This document shows positions 51,245-60,128 of a DNA stretch of 64,000 nt, piece by piece. The notes under the pieces were generated by a model. That model was given only the letters and a program-made list of their open reading frames with translations, did not search any database and was not told the origin of the DNA. A program made the position numbers and the translations under genes. Within the stretch, counting starts at the first letter, position 1, and each line of letters opens with the position of its first letter. This DNA comes from Blautia sp. SC05B48 (GTDB lineage Bacteria > Bacillota > Clostridia > Lachnospirales > Lachnospiraceae). The stretch lies in assembly GCF_005848555.1 (NCBI RefSeq), contig NZ_CP040518.1, positions 3,363,501 through 3,427,500 of the forward strand, in the 5' to 3' direction.

Positions 51245-52842
51245 TCCGGATCACACAGCTGAAGCTTCCCATCACCCATACAGAAGAGCAGCTTCACCGA
51301 AAAATAGCAAAAATGCTTCGTCTTGGAAATCAGCCGTTCACCTATGAGATCCGAAAACAATCTCTGGATGCCCGGCACAAAGAGGAAAAAAAATTTGTCT
51401 ACACTGTAGATATTAAACTGGATAACGAATCCCGTGTCCTCAAAAAGGTTCACGATAAAAATATTATGTTAACCTCTGAGAAAAAATATCATTTTCCCTC
51501 ATCTGGCTCTGAAACTCTGTCCCATCGTCCTGTAGTGATCGGAAGCGGACCTGCAGGATTATTCTGTGCCTGGTACCTGGCCAAAGCCGGGTACTGTCCA
51601 CTGGTACTGGAACGGGGAGAAGAAGCAGACAAACGACAGGAAACCGTGGAAAATTTCTGGAAAAACGGCATCCTGGATCCGGATTCCAATGTACAGTTCG
51701 GAGAGGGCGGTGCAGGGACTTTTTCCGATGGAAAGCTGAACACTCTGGTAAAAGATACTTTTGGAAGAGGAAGGGAGGTTCTTTCCCGATTTGTGGAGGC
51801 AGGAGCTCCTTCTGAGATCCTTTACCAGCAAAAGCCTCATCTTGGCACAGATCAGCTTGTAGGTATCGTTCAGTTTATGCGTCATCAGATTGAAGAAATG
51901 GGCGGGGAATTCCGTTTTCGTTCCACAGTAACTGATCTGATAATCCGTGACCGGAAGCTTAACGCAGTCATTGTCAATGCAAAAGAGGAAATACCGGCAG
52001 AAATCTGTATTCTTGCTCCCGGCCACAGCGCCAGAGATACATTTGCCATGCTGGATAAACACAATATAAATATGGAGCCGAAATCTTTTGCGGTGGGGGT
52101 ACGCGTGGAGCATCCGCAGACCATGATCAACCAGGATCTTTACGGAGAACCGGAAAACGACCGTCTGGGTGCAGCCAGCTACAAGGTTACCCATACACTG
52201 GAAAACGGACGTGGCGTTTATTCTTTCTGTATGTGTCCCGGCGGATATGTTGTAAATGCATCTTCTGAAGAAGATATGCTTGCAGTGAATGGTATGAGCT
52301 ATCAGGCACGTGACAGTCATAATGCCAACAGTGCTATCATCGTTACGGTAAACCCTTCTGATTTTCCTGAAGAGGGAGTTCTCGGCGGAATCGCTCTGCA
52401 GAGAAAACTGGAGCGCGCTGCCTGGGAAGCCGGAAACGGAAAAATCCCGGTACAGCTTTTCAAAGATTACTGTACACATCAGAAAAGTACCAGGCTTGGA
52501 GATGTGATCCCCTGTATCAAAGGAGCTTATACACTTACCGATGTCCGCAGTATTTTCCCGAAAGAGATCGGCGATTCCATTGAAGCAGGAATCCATGCTT
52601 TTGGAAAAAAGCTTTCCGGTTTTGACCGGCCGGATGCATTGCTGGAAGGAGTAGAAAGCCGTACCTCTTCTCCTGTACGGATCGTTCGGGAACCGAAAAA
52701 GCTCACTTCCAATATAGAAGGGATCTACCCCTGCGGAGAGGGCGCCGGTTACGCCGGAGGCATTACATCCGCAGCGATGGACGGGATCAAGGTGGCAGAA
52801 GCAGTCGCTTCCGTTTATGCCCTGCCTGTAAACAAAATATGA
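51241..52842 (+). CDS. FAD-dependent oxidoreductase (YtfP-like dehydrogenase family)
   Basis: 533 residues. The N-terminal about 90 residues form a small domain (RITQLKLPITHTEEQLHRKI). The FAD motif VIGSGPAGLFCAWYLAKAGY follows, then FGEGGAGTFSDGKLNT and the C-terminal GEGAGYAGGITSAAMDGIK. The length and motifs fit the large FAD-dependent dehydrogenase family common in Firmicutes; substrate unknown. AAGGAGGAAG precedes ATG 51241, which overlaps the previous stop by four bases. A terminator follows. Confidence 0.9.
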   Translation: MIRITQLKLPITHTEEQLHRKIAKMLRLGNQPFTYEIRKQSLDARHKEEKKFVYTVDIKLDNESRVLKKVHDKNIMLTSEKKYHFPSSGSETLSHRPVVIGSGPAGLFCAWYLAKAGYCPLVLERGEEADKRQETVENFWKNGILDPDSNVQFGEGGAGTFSDGKLNTLVKDTFGRGREVLSRFVEAGAPSEILYQQKPHLGTDQLVGIVQFMRHQIEEMGGEFRFRSTVTDLIIRDRKLNAVIVNAKEEIPAEICILAPGHSARDTFAMLDKHNINMEPKSFAVGVRVEHPQTMINQDLYGEPENDRLGAASYKVTHTLENGRGVYSFCMCPGGYVVNASSEEDMLAVNGMSYQARDSHNANSAIIVTVNPSDFPEEGVLGGIALQRKLERAAWEAGNGKIPVQLFKDYCTHQKSTRLGDVIPCIKGAYTLTDVRSIFPKEIGDSIEAGIHAFGKKLSGFDRPDALLEGVESRTSSPVRIVREPKKLTSNIEGIYPCGEGAGYAGGITSAAMDGIKVAEAVASVYALPVNKI

Positions 52843-52859
52843 AAAAAGTGGAAATTTCC

Positions 52860-52887
52860 GGGATAGAGTGTACATCCCTGCTTTTTT
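52860..52887 (+). terminator. Terminator of the mutS-to-flavoprotein operon
   Basis: GGGAT (52860-52864) pairs with ATCCC (52874-52878), followed by TGC and six T. The stem is short but well placed in the only sizeable gap of the core block. Confidence 0.6.
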
Positions 52888-52947
52888 ATGCTAAAATAAC
52901 TTCTGCAATTTTGCATCCCCTTCTTCGAGAGCGAAAAGGGAAATCAT

Positions 52948-53655
52948 ATGAAAGATACTATAATGGAAATGCCAGATTATCAGCGCCCGTATGAGAAATG
53001 TCTGCGGGAAGGAGAACAGTCCTTAAGCGATCGAGAGCTTCTTGCCGTGATTCTGCGCTGTGGCGTACAGGGATCCAGTTCCCTGACTCTGGCAGATAAA
53101 ATCCTGAATTTATCGAAACAGACCGGATACAGTGGCCTGCTTGGACTGTTTCATATTTCCATTCAGGAACTGATGAAGATCCATGGGATCGGTAAGGTAA
53201 AAGCCGTACAGCTGAAATGTATCGGGGAACTTTCCAAGCGTATGGCAACCGCAGCTGCAAAACCGGAATTGTCTTTTCACCATCCGGTAACCATTGCGAA
53301 ATATTATATGGAGCGGCTCCGGCATGAAGAACAGGAATTGCTTTACTGCATGATGCTGGACGGACATAACCATTTGTCGGGTGAACAGCTTTTAAGCCGC
53401 GGTACAGTCAATGCCACACTGATCACACCAAGAGAAGTCTTTGTAGAAGCTGCAAAATATCGTGCGGTGAACCTGATCCTGGTCCACAATCATCCGGGTG
53501 GTGATCCATCCCCCAGTCAGGCTGATCTGGATGTTACGGAACGGATTTATCATTGCGGTGAACTCCTCGGCATCCATCTTCTGGATCATATCATCATCGG
53601 TGATCACAGGTATGTCAGTTTCCGCGAAAAAGGGATTTTTGATGAATATACTTAA
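52948..53655 (+). CDS. radC: RadC/JAB-domain protein (UPF0758)
   Basis: 235 residues. The N-terminal helix-hairpin-helix (IQELMKIHGIGKVKAVQLKC) precedes a JAB/MPN metalloprotease-like domain with VHNHPGGDPSPSQADLDVT, the H-x-H...S-x2-D zinc motif. Despite the name, a role in DNA repair has not been shown; the true substrate is unknown. It sits just before mreB as in many Firmicutes. ATG 52948 with AAAAGGG upstream; ATG 52963 is an alternative. Confidence 0.93.
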   Translation: MKDTIMEMPDYQRPYEKCLREGEQSLSDRELLAVILRCGVQGSSSLTLADKILNLSKQTGYSGLLGLFHISIQELMKIHGIGKVKAVQLKCIGELSKRMATAAAKPELSFHHPVTIAKYYMERLRHEEQELLYCMMLDGHNHLSGEQLLSRGTVNATLITPREVFVEAAKYRAVNLILVHNHPGGDPSPSQADLDVTERIYHCGELLGIHLLDHIIIGDHRYVSFREKGIFDEYT

Positions 53656-53671
53656 GTGAAGGGACGGATTT

Positions 53672-54685
53672 ATGCTTTTTAGAAATAATTACGGAGTAGA
53701 CCTTGGAAGCAGCTCTGTAAAAGTCTATTCATTTTTCAGAAACAAAAGTTACATAGAAAAGAACATGGTAGCCTACAGAGGACGCCGGATCCTTGCCATA
53801 GGGAACGAAGCTTATGAAATGTTTGAAAAATCACCTGCGGATATTTCCGTAAATTCTCCCATGGCTTTCGGTATGCTGGCAAATCTGGAATTGCAGGAGA
53901 TCGTCCTTTACAGCATGATAAAAAAGATCGATCATACATCCGGTCTCGGAGCAGACATGTATTTTTCCGTGCCACTTGATATGACGGCTATCGAAAAGAG
54001 AGCATATTATTATCTGGTCAATGGCCACTGGCTGCGAAAAAACCGTGTTTTTATGGTGGAGTCCCCTATTGCAGATGCCATTGCCATGGGAATCGACCCT
54101 GAAAAGAATCAGGGAAGCATGATCGTAAACATCGGTGCACAGAGCACAGCGTTTTCCATCATAACCGACGGCAAGATCATCATTAGCCGTAAGATCCCCA
54201 TCGGAGGCAGACAGATGAACGAATCTATCTGCAGCGAGATCCGAAAACATTATAATCTTCAGATTGGAACACGAACTGCAAAACGTCTGAAAGTAGTTAT
54301 GGGAAGACTGAACGATCAGAAAAAAGAAGCCCGAAAAGTAGTCGGGATCGACAGTATTTCCGGACTTCCACGAGAAGAAGTTATTTCTGCCTACGTTGTT
54401 AATGAGGGGATCGCCAACTGTGTGAACCAGATCGCAGCAGAGATGAAATCTTTTCTGGAACGTACCCCGCCACAGATCGCTTATCATATTGCAAAAGAGG
54501 GCATTTATCTGACCGGCGGCAGTACACGGCTGCCTTATATAGATAACTATCTGGCTAGCTATACAGGATTTGCCTTTAATCTTTCTGATCTGTATGAAAC
54601 TTCTGCAGCATACGGCCTGGAAAAAATCATCCGCGACAGAAACCTGCGCAAATGGGCCCAGCCGGTAAAGCAGAAAAAACTGTAA
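53672..54685 (+). CDS. Divergent MreB-like actin homologue
   Basis: 337 residues in the mreB position, 13 bases before mreC. Actin-fold motifs are recognisable but altered. Phosphate-1 is GVDLGSSSVKVY (8-19). Phosphate-2, normally DIGGGT, reads N153-IGAQST, lacking the Asp and the Gly triplet. The adenosine motif is LTGGSTRLPYI. The C-terminus is basic (KWAQPVKQKKL). The altered phosphate-2 suggests weak or no ATP hydrolysis. It may act as a scaffold for MreC/MreD/RodA rather than as a dynamic filament; this is inference. A canonical MreB may exist elsewhere in the genome. Confidence 0.8.
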   Translation: MLFRNNYGVDLGSSSVKVYSFFRNKSYIEKNMVAYRGRRILAIGNEAYEMFEKSPADISVNSPMAFGMLANLELQEIVLYSMIKKIDHTSGLGADMYFSVPLDMTAIEKRAYYYLVNGHWLRKNRVFMVESPIADAIAMGIDPEKNQGSMIVNIGAQSTAFSIITDGKIIISRKIPIGGRQMNESICSEIRKHYNLQIGTRTAKRLKVVMGRLNDQKKEARKVVGIDSISGLPREEVISAYVVNEGIANCVNQIAAEMKSFLERTPPQIAYHIAKEGIYLTGGSTRLPYIDNYLASYTGFAFNLSDLYETSAAYGLEKIIRDRNLRKWAQPVKQKKL

Positions 54686-54698
54686 AGGGGCATATATA

Positions 54699-55595
54699 AT
54701 GAAAAACATCCGAAAAAAAGTGCGTTTTCATTTTAATTTAAAAAGTAAACATCTTCTGGTAATCATGACACTTTTCTGTGGAAGCTGCATTGTAGCTACA
54801 GCAGCCTCCGGAACCTCTTCCGCACCACTTCAGGAGGCCGCCGGTTTTCTTATCGTTCCCTTTGAAAAGGGGATCGCCGGTGTCAGTGATATATTTGGAA
54901 ATGTAAAAAACAATCTTCGTGACAAACAGGACGTGCTTCAGGAAAACGAAGAGCTGAAAAGTCAGATCAACAGTCTTACGGAGCAAAACAACATCCTGAT
55001 CCAGGACCAGACAGAGCTCACACGCCTGAAGGAACTTTACGATCTTGATCAGGAATATACCGACTATCCCAAGGTTGCCGCAAGGATAATCTCCAAAGAT
55101 CCCGGAAACTGGTATGATACCTTTATGATCAACAAAGGCAGTAATAACGGGATCCGGGTTGATAACAACGTGATCGCCGGAAAGGGTCTTGTGGGTATTG
55201 TCACAGAAGTGGGACCTTCCTGGGCTACTGTCCGTTCCATCATCGATGACAGCAGCAATGTCAGTGCTATGGCAGTCAGTACCTCCGACAACTGCGTTGT
55301 CACCGGAGATCTGAAACTGATCGATGAAGGTAAATTAAGCTTTGAGCAGCTTTACGATCAGGATAACAAGGTAACAGTCGGAGAACGTATTGTCACATCA
55401 AATATCAGTGAAAAATATGTGGAAGGACTGTTTATTGGTTATGTCAGTGAGATCCAACAGGATCCCAATAACCTGACAAAAACAGGTACGATCGTTACAC
55501 CGGTTGATTTCGGTCATCTGAAAGATGTATTTGTGATCACCACCAATAAACAGGACGCGATAGACAAATCGGAGGATGCGTCCAATGAAAAATAG
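54699..55595 (+). CDS. mreC: Rod shape-determining protein MreC
   Basis: 298 residues. One N-terminal helix (about 19-37), a coiled coil (about 70-105, QENEELKSQINSLTEQNNIL) and a beta-barrel C-terminal domain with GLVGIVTEVGPSWATVRSII. It organises PBP2 and RodA in the elongation complex on the outer face of the membrane. Normal length. ATG 54699 follows AAAGGGG. It overlaps mreD by 11 bases. Confidence 0.95.
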   Translation: MKNIRKKVRFHFNLKSKHLLVIMTLFCGSCIVATAASGTSSAPLQEAAGFLIVPFEKGIAGVSDIFGNVKNNLRDKQDVLQENEELKSQINSLTEQNNILIQDQTELTRLKELYDLDQEYTDYPKVAARIISKDPGNWYDTFMINKGSNNGIRVDNNVIAGKGLVGIVTEVGPSWATVRSIIDDSSNVSAMAVSTSDNCVVTGDLKLIDEGKLSFEQLYDQDNKVTVGERIVTSNISEKYVEGLFIGYVSEIQQDPNNLTKTGTIVTPVDFGHLKDVFVITTNKQDAIDKSEDASNEK

Positions 55596-56112
55596 GATTA
55601 TATTATTTATCACTATCATTGTCTGTTTTCTCCTTCAGTGCACAGTAATGGACCGTATTTCCATTGGATCCATCACTCCAAATCTGCTTCTGATCCTGTG
55701 TGTATCCATGGGACTTATGCGTGGAAGAAAAGTCGGTCTGTGGACTGGATTTTTTTCCGGGCTTTTTGTCGATCTCTTTTATGGATCATTGTTTGGATTT
55801 TATGCACTGATCTATATGTATATAGGTTTTATCAGCGGCTATGCATTCCGCAGTTTTTATGATGATGATCTGAAAGTTCCGCTTTTTCTTGTAGCAGGAA
55901 CAGATCTTCTTTATAATCTGGCTGTGTATGGCCTCCAGTTTCTGCTCAGAGGCCGTCTTGGATTCTGGACCTACATATATAGGATCATTATCCCCGAAAT
56001 TGTATATACGGTTTTTCTCACCATCATCGTATACCGGGTATTTTACTGGATCAACTACCACTTAATGGATACTGTAAGGAAAGAAAGTGAGTCTATTTGG
56101 GAATTAAAATAA
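55585..56112 (+). CDS. mreD: Rod shape-determining protein MreD
   Basis: 175 residues, five to six membrane helices, with the family stretch LLLILCVSMGLMRGRKVGLW and DLFYGSLFGFYAL. Membrane partner of MreC. GGAGG at 55571-55575 fits ATG 55585 rather than 55576. Overlaps mreC and the following PBP2 gene, as in translationally coupled shape operons. Confidence 0.93.
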   Translation: MKNRIILFITIIVCFLLQCTVMDRISIGSITPNLLLILCVSMGLMRGRKVGLWTGFFSGLFVDLFYGSLFGFYALIYMYIGFISGYAFRSFYDDDLKVPLFLVAGTDLLYNLAVYGLQFLLRGRLGFWTYIYRIIIPEIVYTVFLTIIVYRVFYWINYHLMDTVRKESESIWELK

Positions 56113-58994
56113 AAAAAATCATCAAAAAAATCCGTCTGAAACGTACTACAGTTCTTGTGATCGTATTTATTTTTCTGTCATCTATTCTGGTCCGGCAGCT
56201 TTTCAGTCTGCAGATCATACAGGGAGAGGATTACATCAGTAAATTTCAGACACGTACCACCAAAACACGCGTGATCAAAAGCACCCGTGGTAATATTTAT
56301 GACCGTAACGGCACAGTTGTCGCCTCCAATGTACTTGCATATTCTGTCACATTCGAAGATAGCGGTACATACAACAGTACCAGAGAAAAGAATCTGACTC
56401 TGAACGGTATCGCCTATCAGGTATTACAGATTCTTTCCAAAAACGGGGACAGCTTATCTGATAATTTTCATATTACCGTCAATGATCATGGAGATTATGC
56501 TTTTGATGTAGATGAAGGATTTACTCTTAACCGTTTCCGTGCGGATATTTACGGAGAAGCACAGATTGATGATCTCAGTGATGAGCAGAAAAACGCAACC
56601 GCAGCCCAGATCATGGATCATCTTACCGGAAGCAGCGGATTTTCTATCGTTCTTTACGGAAAAGATGCCTACACCCCAGAAGAACTTGCCGCACATTCTC
56701 TTCCGGAAGAACTTACTAAACAGGAAATCCTCGAAATTGCGATCATGCGCTATCAGCTGAACACCAACAGTTTCAAGAAATATATGCCGGTGACCATTGC
56801 AACAAATGTCAGTGAAAAATCTGTGGCAGCCATAAAAGAAAATCAGGCCGCTCTCCAGGGTATTGACATTGTAGAAGATTCCACCAGAAAATATGTGGAC
56901 GATGAGAGTATGGCGCCAATCCTCGGTTACACAGGCCAGGCCTCTTCTGAGGAATTGGAAACCCTTCGTAAGGATAATCCTGATTATTCCAATGATGCGG
57001 TTGTTGGAAAAGCCGGAATCGAACAGTATATGGAGCTTGAACTTCAGGGAAAAGACGGAGAAGAAACGGTCACAGTTGATAATCTTGGTAAAGTCCTTGA
57101 CATTGACAATTCTAAAACTGTTGATCCTGTGGCCGGAAACGATGTTTATCTGACCATTGATTCCGACTGGCAGAAGAGTATTTACCAGATCCTGGAACAG
57201 CGTGTTGCTGGTATTGTCCTCTCTAAACTGACACCGAATAAAAGCTTTGATTATGAAGCAGAGAAAGATGCAAGTAAGATCACCATCCCAATCTATGATG
57301 TATACAATGCACTGATCGCAAACAGTGTGATCGATATCAATAAATTCAGTGATGCAGATGCTTCCGACACAGAAAAAAATTTATACGTCAAATTTCAGCA
57401 AAAACAGCAACAGGTTTTTGATACAATAAGTAACAGGCTGACAGGCGACAATCCTCCAGCCTATAAGGATGAAGATACGCAGATGCAGGAATATCTTACC
57501 TATATCTGTGATGATCTTCTTACCAATACCTTGAAGGTACTGAAAAGTGATTCCATTGATACCGCAGATGAAACATACAAAGCCTGGAAAAATGACCAGA
57601 GTATCAGTCTGAAGGATTATCTGAACTACGCTGCCAGTCAGAACTGGATCGATATTTCCCAGATCTCAACCTCCGGAGAATATCTGGATTCTGAAGAGAT
57701 CTATCAGGCTCTTACCGCCTATATCATTGATTACCTGAAAACAGATACAGGCTTTTCAAAGCTTCTATATAAATATATGCTTCAGGAAGACACCATCAGT
57801 GGAGAAGATCTGTGTCTTGTTCTCTATGAACAGGGCGTTCTTTCCAAAGAAGACGAGCTGTATCAGACAATGGCCTCCGGTGGTCTTGATGCCTACACCT
57901 TCATGTATCGCAAGATCGCAAATCTTGAGATCACACCGGCCCAGCTTGCGTTGGCTCCGTGCTCTGCATCTGCGGTGATCACAGATACTGCAACCGGAAA
58001 TGTTCTCGCATGTGTTTCCTATCCGGGATATGATAATAATCGTCTGACCAACAATATGGATACTGATTATTATGCAAAGCTTTCCACAGATCTTTCCAGC
58101 CCGTTCTTCAACAAGGCAACACAGCAGAAGACGGCTCCAGGATCTACCTTAAAGATCTTATCTACTGTTGCCGGCATGTCTGAGGGCGTAATAGATGATG
58201 GCACATATATTGAATGTACAGGAAGCTTTGACCTTGTAACACCTCCGATCAACTGCTGGAATAAACAGGGCCACGGTTCTCTTGATATCCGTGAAGCCAT
58301 TGAGCAGTCCTGTAACGTATTTTTCACTACGATTGGTTTCGAACTTGGTAAAGATTCCGAAGGTAATTTTTCTGAAGCCAGAAGTCTTGGAATGCTTCAG
58401 AAATATGCTTCCCTTATGGGATTGGATCAGAAAACCGGCATTGAAATTTCCGAGGCTTCTCCGCAGGTTTCTGACAAAAACGCCGTCCCTTCCTATATTG
58501 GACAGGGTACCAATGCGTTTACGACCAGCCAGCTTGCACGTTATGCGTCAACGATCGCCACTTCCGGTACGATCTATAAGCTTTCCCTTCTGGACCGTGT
58601 GACGGATTCCAAAGGAAAACTTATAAAGGAATATCCTTCCGAAACAGCTGGACAGTTGGATCTTTCCAGCAATATCTGGGATGACATCCATGACGGTATG
58701 TATCGTGTGGTGCAGACTCATGATCAGTTTAACGGACTTGGAGTTGAAGTAGCAGGAAAAACCGGTACTGCCGAGATTGACTATTATCATCCGAACAATG
58801 CACTTTTTATCGGATATGCGCCTGTTTCTGATCCCAAGTACGCAATATCTGTTCGAATCGCAAACGGATATGCATCCGGTAATGCCTGCCTTGCAGCTAA
58901 TGATATCTTTAAATACATTTTCGGACTTGCAGATGAAAGCACCATTCTCACTGGCTATGCAGCAAGCGATACCAGTAATGTATCGAATGACTAA
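56097..58994 (+). CDS. mrdA: Penicillin-binding protein 2 (elongation transpeptidase), unusually long
   Basis: 965 residues. A basic N-terminus and one helix (about 18-36) are followed by a dimerisation/pedestal domain (about 50-330) and a transpeptidase domain (about 640-945). The catalytic motifs are S683-x-x-K686 in APGSTLKIL, S738-C-N740 and K888-T-G890. A large insert of roughly 250 residues (about 360-620), rich in Asp, Ser and Tyr, separates the two, making it about 300 residues longer than typical PBP2. Start TTG 56097 inside the mreD end; no nearby ATG fits. It cross-links side-wall peptidoglycan with RodA. Confidence 0.92.
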   Translation: MGIKIKKIIKKIRLKRTTVLVIVFIFLSSILVRQLFSLQIIQGEDYISKFQTRTTKTRVIKSTRGNIYDRNGTVVASNVLAYSVTFEDSGTYNSTREKNLTLNGIAYQVLQILSKNGDSLSDNFHITVNDHGDYAFDVDEGFTLNRFRADIYGEAQIDDLSDEQKNATAAQIMDHLTGSSGFSIVLYGKDAYTPEELAAHSLPEELTKQEILEIAIMRYQLNTNSFKKYMPVTIATNVSEKSVAAIKENQAALQGIDIVEDSTRKYVDDESMAPILGYTGQASSEELETLRKDNPDYSNDAVVGKAGIEQYMELELQGKDGEETVTVDNLGKVLDIDNSKTVDPVAGNDVYLTIDSDWQKSIYQILEQRVAGIVLSKLTPNKSFDYEAEKDASKITIPIYDVYNALIANSVIDINKFSDADASDTEKNLYVKFQQKQQQVFDTISNRLTGDNPPAYKDEDTQMQEYLTYICDDLLTNTLKVLKSDSIDTADETYKAWKNDQSISLKDYLNYAASQNWIDISQISTSGEYLDSEEIYQALTAYIIDYLKTDTGFSKLLYKYMLQEDTISGEDLCLVLYEQGVLSKEDELYQTMASGGLDAYTFMYRKIANLEITPAQLALAPCSASAVITDTATGNVLACVSYPGYDNNRLTNNMDTDYYAKLSTDLSSPFFNKATQQKTAPGSTLKILSTVAGMSEGVIDDGTYIECTGSFDLVTPPINCWNKQGHGSLDIREAIEQSCNVFFTTIGFELGKDSEGNFSEARSLGMLQKYASLMGLDQKTGIEISEASPQVSDKNAVPSYIGQGTNAFTTSQLARYASTIATSGTIYKLSLLDRVTDSKGKLIKEYPSETAGQLDLSSNIWDDIHDGMYRVVQTHDQFNGLGVEVAGKTGTAEIDYYHPNNALFIGYAPVSDPKYAISVRIANGYASGNACLAANDIFKYIFGLADESTILTGYAASDTSNVSND

Positions 58995-59051
58995 ACAAAC
59001 TTTATGAGGATACCAGAAGTGTGGAACATTTTATAGGAGGAATCAGAAAAC

Positions 59052-59840
59052 ATGAGTGAAGTCATTGTCATTACATCTGGAAAAGGCGGTGTTGGAAAAA
59101 CCACCACCGTGGCAAATATCGGGACCGGACTGGCTGCCATGGGAAAAAAGGTTGCAGTTGTAGATACCGATATCGGACTCCGAAATCTGGATGTTGTCAT
59201 GGGACTGGAGAACCGTATTGTTTACAATCTGGTTGATGTGATCAATGGGAGCTGCCGCCTGAAACAGGCACTGATCCGGGATCGTCGGCATTCAGAACTG
59301 TATCTTCTTCCGTCTGCCCAGACCAAGGACAAAACTGCCGTATCTCCGGAACAGATGATCAAGCTTACCGATGATCTCCGGGAAGAATTCGATTATGTCC
59401 TTCTGGATTGTCCGGCAGGAATTGAACAGGGATTCAAAAATGCAGTAGCCGGAGCGGACCGTGCACTGGTCGTGACCACACCGGAAGTTTCCGCGATCCG
59501 TGATGCAGACCGTATCATCGGATTGCTGGAGTCCGGAGGGCTCCGGGATATCCGGCTGATCATCAACCGGCTTCGACCTGAAATGATCGCCAGAGGTGAT
59601 ATGATGTCTGTAGAAGATGTGTTGGAAATCCTGGCTGTGGATCTGATCGGTGCGATCCTGGATGATGAACAAATCGTGATCTCCACAAATCAGGGAGAAC
59701 CTTTATCCGGAAAAAATTCTCAGGCAGAAGAAGAGTATCGCAATATCTGCCGGAGGCTTATGGGCGAAGAAGTCCCTTATGTTACTGTCCGTCGGAAAAA
59801 TGGTGTATTCCACCGTCTTGGCAGCATTTTTCGAAAATAA
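59052..59840 (+). CDS. minD: Septum-site determining protein MinD
   Basis: 262 residues. The deviant Walker A is KGGVGKTTTVANIGTGLA at the N-terminus, DTDIGLRNLDVVMGLENRI follows, and a C-terminal amphipathic membrane-targeting helix (VFHRLGSIFRK) ends it. The membrane ATPase normally works with MinC to block division at the poles. Here minC is not adjacent: only 57 bases separate PBP2 from minD. TAGGAGG is about 9 bases before the ATG. minE follows 45 bases later. Confidence 0.96.
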   Translation: MSEVIVITSGKGGVGKTTTVANIGTGLAAMGKKVAVVDTDIGLRNLDVVMGLENRIVYNLVDVINGSCRLKQALIRDRRHSELYLLPSAQTKDKTAVSPEQMIKLTDDLREEFDYVLLDCPAGIEQGFKNAVAGADRALVVTTPEVSAIRDADRIIGLLESGGLRDIRLIINRLRPEMIARGDMMSVEDVLEILAVDLIGAILDDEQIVISTNQGEPLSGKNSQAEEEYRNICRRLMGEEVPYVTVRRKNGVFHRLGSIFRK

Positions 59841-59885
59841 GAGACACTTTGCTGTCTGACATTTTTCATCACAGGAGGAATGATT

Positions 59886-60125
59886 ATGGGATTTTTCTCC
59901 GGGAAAAACCACTCTGCAGGCTATGCACGCGACAGGATGAAGCTTCTTCTTGTATCGGAACGCATAGACTGTTCTCCACAGATGATGAAGCTTTTACGGA
60001 ACGATCTGATACATGCCGTAAAAAAATACGTTGTAATTGATGAACCAGGGGTGACCATACAGATCACACAGGAACCACCTGTTCTGCATGCAGTCATACC
60101 CGTACTTAAGAAAAGAGATGCATAA
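59886..60125 (+). CDS. minE: Cell division topological specificity factor MinE
   Basis: 79 residues. The N-terminal helix GFFSGKNHSAGYARDRMKLL includes the MinD-binding stretch, and the C-terminal beta domain includes LIHAVKKYVVIDEPGVTIQI. It triggers MinD ATPase and drives oscillation, restricting inhibition to poles. AGGAGG is spaced 7 bases before ATG 59886, so the earlier ATG 59880 is not used. Three bases separate it from rodA. Confidence 0.93.
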   Translation: MGFFSGKNHSAGYARDRMKLLLVSERIDCSPQMMKLLRNDLIHAVKKYVVIDEPGVTIQITQEPPVLHAVIPVLKKRDA

Positions 60126-60128
60126 TTT

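Noticed and set aside
51559-52875. Long open frame antisense to the FAD oxidoreductase (438 codons)
   Set aside because: It mirrors a strongly conserved flavoprotein gene, has no ribosome site or family motif, and is Cys/Phe/His-rich as antisense frames of GC-balanced genes usually are.
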